A program made the translations under genes and the position numbers. 13,752 nt of DNA, from contig CAYSZB010000060.1 in the NCBI GenBank assembly GCA_964435475.1, positions 1-13,752 on the forward strand, in the 5' to 3' direction. Positions 7,856 through 13,752 of the stretch are shown piece by piece. Below the pieces are notes generated by a model. That model was not told the DNA's origin. It did not search any database and saw only the letters and a list, made by a program, of their open reading frames with translations. Source of the DNA: CAYSZB01 sp964435475 (GTDB taxonomy: Bacteria; Chloroflexota; Anaerolineae; Anaerolineales; Anaerolineaceae). Numbering within the stretch: the first letter of the stretch is position 1; every line of letters begins with the position of its first letter.

Positions 7856-8641
7856 TTAAAGCTTTACTGCCTCGATCGCTGCTGATTGCACAAAATCCTC
7901 AGCTTTGCTGCCAGGAAACCAGTCGCGGATGAAGTCTTTACTTTCATCTTTTGGAGTGATGCGGATTTTTTGAAAGCCAGCCTGTGAAAGCATCTCTGTT
8001 AACTCACTTATCGAAGAGGCGCCAGAGACACAGCCAGAGTAGAGCTTGAGATCCGCCTGCAATTCTGGTGGCAAATCTGCTGTGCGGACTATATCAGAGA
8101 TCGCCAGGCGGCCTCTGCATTTCAGGACACGGAAAGCCTCGCGGAATACCTTATATTTTTCAGGCGAGAGATTGATCACGCAGTTTGAGATGATCACATC
8201 TACAATGCCATCTGCCACCGGAAGATTCTCGATCTCACCCAGGCGGAAATCCACATGCTTGAAGGTTGTCTTTGCCAGGTTCTGGCGTGCTTTGGCCAGC
8301 ATTTCAGGAGTCATGTCTACGCCGATCACATAGCCTTGTTCCCCGACGGCACGGGCTGCCAGGAAGCAGTCGAATCCACCGCCACATCCCAGGTCAAGGA
8401 CCGTCTCACCGGGTTTCAAACCAGCGATTGCCTGAGGGTTGCCACAACCCAGGCCCAGGTTTGCTCCCTGTGGTACAACAGACAGGTCCTGTTGGGAATA
8501 ACCGAGGTTGGCGGAAATTGAGATAATGTCATCTTCCGAACTGCCCCCACAGCAGGAGGATGAACCAGCGTAGCAGGAACTGACCTTGCTGTAATTCTCA
8601 CGGACATGATGGCGAATCTGGTTGGGGTCTGATTGTGGCAT
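7856..8641 (-). CDS. arsM: ArsM-like arsenite SAM-methyltransferase
   Basis: This 261-residue cytosolic class I methyltransferase of the ArsM/AS3MT family transfers methyl groups from SAM to As(III) in characterised members. SAM-binding motif I is VLDLGCGGGFD (81-91) and the acidic strand-end is GVDM (107-110). Three cysteines match the arsenic ligands of the family: Cys66 in GLGCGNP, Cys154 in SNCVINL and Cys204 in SGCVSGA. The 50-residue spacing of the last two equals that of the algal enzyme (Cys174 and Cys224). The N-terminus has a cysteine-rich SSCYAGSSSCCGG stretch (21-33) seen in many bacterial ArsM proteins. ATG 8641 lies 33 bases after a TATAAT, with only a weak GAG as ribosome-binding site. 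No arsR, arsC or arsenite efflux gene is present in the window. The immediate neighbour is a selenium-metabolism fusion gene, so selenium or tellurium methylation is an alternative activity. The family call is firm and the in vivo substrate is inferred. Confidence 0.88.
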   Translation of the reverse strand: MPQSDPNQIRHHVRENYSKVSSCYAGSSSCCGGSSEDDIISISANLGYSQQDLSVVPQGANLGLGCGNPQAIAGLKPGETVLDLGCGGGFDCFLAARAVGEQGYVIGVDMTPEMLAKARQNLAKTTFKHVDFRLGEIENLPVADGIVDVIISNCVINLSPEKYKVFREAFRVLKCRGRLAISDIVRTADLPPELQADLKLYSGCVSGASSISELTEMLSQAGFQKIRITPKDESKDFIRDWFPGSKAEDFVQSAAIEAVKL

Positions 8642-8657
8642 AGGTTTAATCTCGCAA

Positions 8658-8795
8658 CTAATTGTTTAACAGCATTATACCCCTGGCGCACACGATCCTG
8701 GTATCGCCGATCCTGAGGGGCAGGATGAGGCTTTTCTTTTTCCCGCCAAGCACCAGGTCAAAGCACTCGATCAAGTTCTGGATGTGCGGAAATGC
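8658..8795 (-). other. Short open frame without a start, in the spacer next to the scaffold gap
   Basis: The non-coding stretch between the arsM-like gene and the gap (8642-8828) has one minus-strand frame open for 45 codons, ending with TAG at 8658-8660. It has no ATG before its C-terminal part and no recognisable domain. Part of it (GGKKKSLILPLRIGDTRIV) has codons ending mostly in G or C, as real genes here do. It overlaps the arsM promoter. It could be the remnant of a gene, part of an interspersed repeat that broke the assembly, or chance. Confidence 0.15.
8674..8679 (-). promoter_or_regulatory. Likely -10 box for the arsM-like gene
   Basis: A perfect TATAAT on the minus strand lies 32 bases before the ATG at 8641, giving a leader of about 25 bases. 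No good -35 lies 16-18 bases upstream, which would suit an activator-dependent promoter. An inverted repeat ATCCTG-N5-CAGGAT (8710-8726) and a direct copy of ATCCTG (8695-8700) sit 16-52 bases upstream of the -10 box and could be an operator. No arsR or merR gene is visible in the window. Confidence 0.4.
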
Positions 8796-8828
8796 TTACA
8801 ATGGGAAATCATCTCAACGAAACTCAAA

Positions 8829-8928
8829 NNNNNNNNNNNNNNNNNNNNNNNNNNNNNNNNNNNNNNNNNNNNNNNNNNNNNNNNNNNNNNNNNNNNNNNN
8901 NNNNNNNNNNNNNNNNNNNNNNNNNNNN
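8829..8928. other. Assembly gap of exactly 100 N
   Basis: One hundred undetermined bases separate the selenium/arsenic block from the importer operon. A round 100 is the usual placeholder for a gap of unknown size, so the true distance may be much larger. The 3' end of the NupO-like ATPase gene lies inside it, and any gene between the two blocks would also be hidden. Confidence 0.98.
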
Positions 8929-10367
8929 TGACCACGGTACATCACGGCGATGCGGTCGGAAAGACCCATGATCTCATCCAACTCGGCTGAGATCAACAAC
9001 ACAGCCACGCCCTGGTCTCTCATTTTTACCAAGGTCTTGTGAATGTATTCAATTGACCCGATATCCAGCCCACGGGTGGGTTGGTTGGCAATGACGATCT
9101 TGACCTGACGGCTCAACTCGCGTCCCACGATCACTTTTTGCTGGTTGCCGCCGGAAAGGTTGCCTGCAATGGTGTGGGGTGAAGGTGTGCGCACGTCGAA
9201 GCGTTGGATCAACTCGACTGCATTTTCCAGGATGGCTTTTTCATCGCGGATGGCACCCCTGGAGTAAGGTTGCTGGTAATAAGTGCACAACACAAAATTG
9301 TCAGTAAGTTCATAAGGCAGAACAAGACCGTGCTTGTGGCGGTCTTCTGGGATATGGGCCATGCCGTTTTCAACCATTACCCTGGGGGACTGGATGGGCA
9401 TTGTTTTACCATCCAGGATGATCATCCCTTCATCGGGCTTACGCAGTCCGGTGATCGCTTCGACCAATTCAGTCTGGCCATTTCCCTGGACGCCTGCCAG
9501 TCCAAGGATCTCGCCCGCCCTTACTTCGAAGGACACATTATGCACTGTGTGCATCTGGCTGGAGCCCTTGACAGTAAGATGTTTTACCTCAAATACAATT
9601 TCTTTTGGTTGGGCTATTCCTTTTTCCACCTGGAGGAGAACTTCACGACCCACCATCATGTTGGCCAGTTCTTTCTCACTGGTCTCGGATGGGATGGTTT
9701 CTCCGACGACCTTACCCCGCCGCATCACGATGATACGATCAGCGATTTCCAGCACCTCTTTCAGCTTGTGGGTGATGAACACGATCGATACGCCTTGCTC
9801 CTTGAGAATTTTTATAATTCCAAAGAGGTCATTTGTCTCCTGCGGGGTGAGGACAGCGGTGGGTTCATCCAGGATAAGGATATTGGCATGACGATAGAGC
9901 GCTTTTAGGATCTCGACACGCTGCTGTACACCAACCGGTATGTCTTCGACAACTGTGTCAGGATCGACCTCCAGCCCGTAAAGGTTGGATAATTCAATGA
10001 TCTTCTGGCGTGCTTTCGATTTGTTTATAAAGGGACCCCAGAGAACCTCAGATCCCAGGATGATGTTTTCAAGCACAGTAAATACCGGCACGAGCATGAA
10101 ATGCTGATGGACCATACCAATGCCTGCCTTGATGGCATCGTTGGGGTTCTTGATGGGAGAAGACTTACCGTTTAACAATATCTCGCCAGAATCCTGGCTA
10201 TACAGTCCATAGATGATATTCAGCAGGGTGGTTTTACCAGCGCCATTTTCACCCAAAATCGCCAGGATCTCGCCTGTTTTCAATTGGATGTCAACATCGA
10301 CATTGGCTTTGACACCTGGGAAATCTTTACAAATATTTTTGGTTTCCAGTACATAATTCGGTTCCAT
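8929..10367 (-). CDS. BMP-type nucleoside ABC importer ATPase, NupO/YufO-like (3' end missing)
   Basis: This double-domain cytoplasmic ATPase energises the adjacent permeases. 479 codons are visible, and the frame then enters the N gap. Relatives are about 500-510 residues, so roughly 25-35 residues are missing. NBD1 has Walker A GENGAGKTT (39-47), the family's odd signature VGVQQ (about 145-149) and Walker B ILILDEP (163-169). NBD2 has a degenerate Walker A GVQGNGQTE (292-300), an intact LSGGNQQ signature (404-410) and a Walker B ending IANQPTRGLD. The degenerate second site is normal in sugar/nucleoside (RbsA/NupO) ATPases. ATG 10367 is preceded by AAGGAG and lies two bases after the upstream stop. 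A GTG at 10373 would overlap that ribosome-binding site and is less likely. Any residues read beyond the N run are artefacts. Confidence 0.92.
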
Positions 10368-10369
10368 GG

Positions 10370-11398
10370 TCACTCCTTCTCGTAGGGTTCACCCTCAGCG
10401 GCTGGTGGCCTGGAGCGACCCACAAAACCTGAAACGACAATGATGGTGAGCACATAGGGGATGATGCCGATGAACTGGTGTGGAATATCAAATGTACCCA
10501 TGAACTGGAACTGGGTCTGCATGGCATTGGCAAAGCCAAAGAGCAGCGCTGCCAGCCAGGCGCCAATGGGGTTCCACTTCCCGAAGATCATCACCGCCAG
10601 GGCTACGAAACCGCGACCGTTGGTCATGCCTCGCTCAAATGAACCTACTGCCTCAAGGGTCAGGAAAGCCCCGGCAAGTCCGGCAATTGCGCCGCCAACG
10701 ATGGTGTTGATGTAACGCGTTCGGAAAACATTGATCCCAAGGGTATCGGCTGCGCGGGGATGTTCACCAACCGAGCGCGTGCGTAAACCCCAGGGCGTCA
10801 TGAAGAGGTAGATCTGCAGCAGGAAGACCAATGCGATGGCTGTGTAGGTTATCGGTGGGTTGTTGAAGAGAACCGGTCCCACCAGGGGAATCTCAGCCAG
10901 CCCACCAAGCGGGATGGGTTGCAACTTGCCCTTGGTGGTCATGCCAGTCTGGTATAGGAAACCGGTCAGTCCGAGAGCCAGGATATTGATCACTGTTCCC
11001 CCAATGATCTGGTTAAGTTTAAGAGATACCGAGGTGAATGCCAGCAGCATTCCAAGCAGCCCACCCGTAAGGGCACCGACAATAACCGATAGGAGCAGGT
11101 TACCACTCCAGACATTCATCATATAAGCTGTCCATGCAGAAAGGAGCATTTGGCCTTCAATACCGATGTTGACGATACCCGCCCGTTCGCAGAGAATGCC
11201 ACACAACGCTCCAAGTATAAGGGGCGTGGACTGCCGGATGGTGGATGCTAACACTGCCTGTGTGACAGCGGGATTAAGTCGGTAAAAAATGATGATGGCA
11301 ATCAACAGGAGTGTTGCCAGAACAGAAGGAATGATATACCGCTTATAACGGTACCAGAAAGAATAAGTTTTTACCTGCGACAACGATGAGCTGGTCAT
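10370..11398 (-). CDS. BMP-type nucleoside ABC importer permease, NupQ/YufQ-like
   Basis: This 342-residue inner-membrane permease belongs to the branched-chain amino acid/sugar/nucleoside family (PF02653). It has about eight to ten hydrophobic segments after a short cytoplasmic N-terminus. The diagnostic TPLILGALCGILCERAGIVN stretch, with VNIGIEGQ at 76-83, matches the NupQ type. It should pair with the NupP-like protein to form the channel. The start is ATG 11398, which overlaps the upstream stop in an ATGA, the usual sign of translational coupling. The frame remains open to 11464 but that extension has no family resemblance. The C-terminus is charged and proline-rich (about 331-342). The ATPase gene begins two bases after its stop. 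Confidence 0.92.
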   Translation of the reverse strand: MTSSSLSQVKTYSFWYRYKRYIIPSVLATLLLIAIIIFYRLNPAVTQAVLASTIRQSTPLILGALCGILCERAGIVNIGIEGQMLLSAWTAYMMNVWSGNLLLSVIVGALTGGLLGMLLAFTSVSLKLNQIIGGTVINILALGLTGFLYQTGMTTKGKLQPIPLGGLAEIPLVGPVLFNNPPITYTAIALVFLLQIYLFMTPWGLRTRSVGEHPRAADTLGINVFRTRYINTIVGGAIAGLAGAFLTLEAVGSFERGMTNGRGFVALAVMIFGKWNPIGAWLAALLFGFANAMQTQFQFMGTFDIPHQFIGIIPYVLTIIVVSGFVGRSRPPAAEGEPYEKE

Positions 11399-12501
11399 TT
11401 TTGCCCCCAACTGGTGGTCAAGGTAACTTCTTCTGCAGATTCCTTGCGAACGCGGATGATCCAACGCACGATCATGTCAGCCGAGACGAAGAACAACATC
11501 AGCGCCTGGATCACATCCAGTATCTCTTTTGCAACCCCGGCTTCAAACTGCATGACATTTGAACCGGCTTTCATCGCACCGATCAGCAGTGCTGCCGGGA
11601 TGACACCCAGGGGGCTGGTACGTCCCAGAAGGGCAATGGTGATGCCGTCAAATCCCAGGCCTGTATTAAACCCGGGTTGATAGCGGTACACCACACCCTG
11701 GGTCTCCACTGCGCCACCAATACCAGCCAACAAACCGCTGATGACCAGGGTAAGAACCAGGATCATTTTGGTGCGCATACCGGCGTACTTTGCGGCATGC
11801 GGGTTGAGCCCTACAGTGCGGATTTCAAAGCCCAGGTTGGTCTTGCCCAGGATATACCAGATAAGCACAGATATTACAATGGCGATCAGGAAACCCACAG
11901 GCACCGGGCCTATGAAGGGGATGCGGGCAGATTGTTCGATCTGGGGTGTCATGGCAACCACATTGCCTGGGCTGGTATCCTTCCATGGACCATCTGCCAG
12001 GTAATCAGTGATGTTGATGGCGACATAATTAAGCATGATGGTGGTGATCACCTCGTGGGCGCCGGTGAAACTGCGTAACATGCCAGGAATAAAACCATAA
12101 AATGCACCAGCAAGCCCGCCACCGATGAGTGCCAATGAGATATGAAGGACTGGCGGCAGTCCTTTCAACGAAAACCCGATAAATGCAGAGGTAATGGCAC
12201 CCAATAGCAGTTGTCCCTGGGCACCGATGTTGAACAATCCAGCTTTAAAGGCAAAAGCTACTGCCAGACCGCTGAAGATCAGGGGTGTGGTCTTTTCGAG
12301 GGTACGTTGCAGGTATTTGGTGGAGCCAAAGGCACCCTTGAAGAGTGCAAGGTAGGCTTTGATGGGTGAGACGCCTGTCGCCAGCAGGATGATCGCCCCA
12401 ATAATTAGAGCGAGGATAATTGCAACCAGTGGTACACGGATGCTGCGCCATATCGATAATAACCAGTTTGCTGGTTTCTTAACGGAAGTTTCTGCGGTCA
12501 T
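11395..12501 (-). CDS. BMP-type nucleoside ABC importer permease, NupP/YufP-like
   Basis: This 368-residue inner-membrane permease (PF02653) has an N-terminal membrane anchor (about 22-42). The TPLIFSGLAVAFAFKAGLFN core with FNIGAQGQ at 90-97 is typical of NupP. The MLNYVAINITDYL segment (about 156-168) is the loop conserved in this subfamily. It partners the NupQ-like gene, which it overlaps by 4 bases. The start at ATG 12501 has an excellent ribosome-binding site, AAAGGAGGT (12513-12521), with a slightly long spacing of 11 bases. It is separated from the binding-protein gene by 106 bases that hold a stem-loop, so its expression may be lower than that of the binding protein. Gene order here is binding protein, P, Q, ATPase. 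In Bacillus the ATPase comes before the permeases. Confidence 0.92.
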   Translation of the reverse strand: MTAETSVKKPANWLLSIWRSIRVPLVAIILALIIGAIILLATGVSPIKAYLALFKGAFGSTKYLQRTLEKTTPLIFSGLAVAFAFKAGLFNIGAQGQLLLGAITSAFIGFSLKGLPPVLHISLALIGGGLAGAFYGFIPGMLRSFTGAHEVITTIMLNYVAINITDYLADGPWKDTSPGNVVAMTPQIEQSARIPFIGPVPVGFLIAIVISVLIWYILGKTNLGFEIRTVGLNPHAAKYAGMRTKMILVLTLVISGLLAGIGGAVETQGVVYRYQPGFNTGLGFDGITIALLGRTSPLGVIPAALLIGAMKAGSNVMQFEAGVAKEILDVIQALMLFFVSADMIVRWIIRVRKESAEEVTLTTSWGQK

Positions 12502-12540
12502 TTATTGAGAGAACCTCCTTTCATATGTATCAATTATAAA

Positions 12541-12568
12541 TCAAGGCGACGCTGTTGCGTCGCCTTGA
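12541..12568 (-). terminator. Intercistronic stem-loop between binding-protein and permease genes
   Basis: A perfect 12-base-pair inverted repeat (arms 12541-12552 and 12557-12568, tetraloop AACA on the minus strand) lies 39 bases after the binding-protein stop. On the minus strand it is followed by TTTATAATT, a short, broken T tract. It is therefore a partial terminator or an mRNA-stabilising hairpin. That fits an operon where the binding protein is needed in excess over the membrane proteins. A TATAAT (12533-12538) directly follows, but with no -35 match, so I do not call a promoter there. Confidence 0.75.
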
Positions 12569-12607
12569 ATCTTAACTTAATCTCTTAAACTTGTGAGAAT
12601 ATGTAGG

Positions 12608-13627
12608 TTACTGGAGCGTGATCTGACCAGCATCATAGGCTGCTTCAGCTTCGGCCAGTTTGTCCTTGATCGCCTGGGTTACCACAGAATCAAAGTCATG
12701 GAAAGGAGCCAACCCGGCACCACCAAAGAAATTACCACTTGGGAAAGCGCCATCCTTGGCTAACTTGATCAGATCGAAGACCCCGGGGGTGATCAGTTTC
12801 ATTGCGGAAGAGACAAGGCAGGCATGTGCTTCCGGAACTGTTTCCCACTGATCAGAGTCAACACCGATGCAGAAAGCACCAGCTTTGGCTGCGGTCTCAA
12901 TGAGCGCACCATTACCGGTCTTGCCACCAGCACCGAAGACTACATCCGCACCCTGTTCCAGGGCCTGTTTGGCGGTTGCAGCACCCCACTCAGGATCGGT
13001 GAAGGCTACATCCATGCCACCGGGATGGTAGGTTGAAATGACGTTGATCTCAGGATTGACATACTTTGCGCCGGCAATGTAGCCCAGGTTGAAGGAAACA
13101 ACCGGGGGAACCAGGTCGGTGCCAAGTACAGCCGCAACTGTGTTGGATTTGGTCAAACTGCCAGCCAGAACACCAGCCAGAAAGCCAGATTTGCCTTCAT
13201 CGAAGATCAGGCCGGCTACGTTCGGGACGGTCTCACTCCATTGACCCTGGTCAACACCAATGAACTTGACATTGGGATTGGCTTTGGCGGCTTCGACAGT
13301 GGCTGTGCCAAGGGCAAAACCGACGGTCACGATGACATCAAAGCTTTTGTCAATGAAGAGCTGCATATTGGAGGCATAGTCTTTGGCGTCTTTGGTTTCA
13401 ACATAGTTGACAATCGCACCCAACTCAGCTTCAGCCTTCTTGACGCCTTCCCATGCGGACTGGTTGAAAGATTTGTCGTCCACTTCGCCGACATCCGTCA
13501 CCAAACCGACACACAGGACCTCTGCTTTGGCACAATCAGCTTCAGTTGCTTCTTTTGGACCACAACCAGCCAAAAGCATGCTGGTGATGATCAGGAAGCT
13601 CAATACGGTAAAGATCTTTTTGCTCAT
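12608..13627 (-). CDS. BMP-family substrate-binding lipoprotein (BmpA/NupN/PnrA-like)
   Basis: This 339-residue secreted lipoprotein captures the ligand for the importer encoded downstream. A type II signal peptide (Lys3-Lys4, hydrophobic core 5-19) ends at lipobox LAGC with the lipidated Cys22. The mature part begins with the BMP hallmark LVTDVGEVDDKSFNQSAWEG (42-61) and continues through FIGVDQGQ and GVDSDQW, as in the Med/BMP (PF02608) domain. Characterised members (PnrA of Treponema, NupN of Bacillus) bind purine nucleosides. Substrate here is inferred from family. ATG 13627 is chosen because GAAGGAG lies just upstream and the signal peptide starts there; the frame is open to 13666. It is the first gene of the operon, under a strong promoter about 70 bases upstream. 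Confidence 0.93.
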   Translation of the reverse strand: MSKKIFTVLSFLIITSMLLAGCGPKEATEADCAKAEVLCVGLVTDVGEVDDKSFNQSAWEGVKKAEAELGAIVNYVETKDAKDYASNMQLFIDKSFDVIVTVGFALGTATVEAAKANPNVKFIGVDQGQWSETVPNVAGLIFDEGKSGFLAGVLAGSLTKSNTVAAVLGTDLVPPVVSFNLGYIAGAKYVNPEINVISTYHPGGMDVAFTDPEWGAATAKQALEQGADVVFGAGGKTGNGALIETAAKAGAFCIGVDSDQWETVPEAHACLVSSAMKLITPGVFDLIKLAKDGAFPSGNFFGGAGLAPFHDFDSVVTQAIKDKLAEAEAAYDAGQITLQ

Positions 13628-13704
13628 ATTTTCTCCTTCTCCAAACAAAAAATGATTTTGATGCATGTATTAAAACCGAATTAACAAGTCATGCAGTATT
13701 TCAT

Positions 13705-13733
13705 AGTATAAGTCGAATGCTCAAACTTGACAA
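13705..13733 (-). promoter_or_regulatory. Sigma-70-type promoter of the importer operon
   Basis: On the minus strand, TTGTCA (13728-13733) and TATACT (13705-13710) are separated by exactly 17 bases. Each box is one base off consensus. Transcription would start near 13698, giving an untranslated leader of about 70 bases before ATG 13627. The leader has a small inverted repeat (TGCATG at 13690-13695 with CATGCA at 13662-13667) but no purine-riboswitch core that I can recognise. Confidence 0.75.
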
Positions 13734-13752
13734 GATGAATCTATTCTTTTAA

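Noticed and set aside
8710..8742. Plus-strand hairpin (ATCCTG/CAGGAT) followed by a T-rich tract, resembling a terminator
   Set aside because: No plus-strand gene leads into it, the stem is only 6 bp, and five bases separate it from the T tract. Better seen as a possible operator.
8814..8828. Apparent C-terminus of the ATPase on the far side of the N run
   Set aside because: The frame through 100 placeholder N is meaningless; the few codons after the gap need not belong to the gene.
9204..9908. Plus-strand open frame of 234 codons
   Set aside because: It lies antisense inside the NupO-like ATPase gene and has no recognisable domain; a shadow of a long coding gene.
13628..13704. Possible purine riboswitch in the leader of the importer operon
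   Set aside because: The leader is only about 70 bases, and I could not find the conserved core or three-way junction; only a 6-bp inverted repeat (13662-13695) is present.

Overview
All genes in this window lie on the minus strand, so transcription runs from high to low coordinates. The base composition is moderate, and the protein sequences look like those of a mesophilic anaerobic bacterium. My best guess is Chloroflexota, class Anaerolineae. That guess rests on overall protein flavour (a BMP lipoprotein operon and a NatAB/YhaQP-type exporter) and not on any marker gene. There is a run of exactly 100 N at 8829-8928, so this is a draft or metagenomic scaffold. Physical linkage across that gap is only as good as the scaffolding.

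Right block (13752 to 8929): a strong sigma-70-like promoter (13705-13733) drives a BMP-family substrate-binding lipoprotein (12608-13627). An intercistronic stem-loop (12541-12568) follows. Then come two tightly coupled inner-membrane permeases of NupP type (11395-12501) and NupQ type (10370-11398), and a double-domain ABC ATPase of NupO type (8929-10367) whose last part is lost in the gap. Together they make a complete ABC importer of the nucleoside/purine class.

Middle block (8828 to 5525): an ArsM-like SAM-dependent methyltransferase (7856-8641) is followed by a single polypeptide that fuses a NifS/IscS-like cysteine desulfurase to selenide, water dikinase SelD (5525-7759). The fusion should release selenium from selenocysteine and pass it directly to selenophosphate synthesis. 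The methyltransferase next door acts on arsenite in its family, and could conceivably act on selenium here.

Left block (5524 to 1): an ATPase (4526-5434) and two paralogous ABC-2 permeases (3322-4533 and 2094-3329) form a NatAB/YhaQP-type export operon with 8-base overlaps at both junctions and a terminator-like structure after it (2031-2084). The last gene is an SLC13-type permease with two RCK_C domains (96-1886). Bases 1-95 lie downstream of it and hold nothing I recognise.

I see no tRNA, rRNA, CRISPR array, transposase or phage gene. The region most worth a second look is the ArsM-like plus desulfurase-SelD pair. I do not see convincing evidence of a wholly new system.
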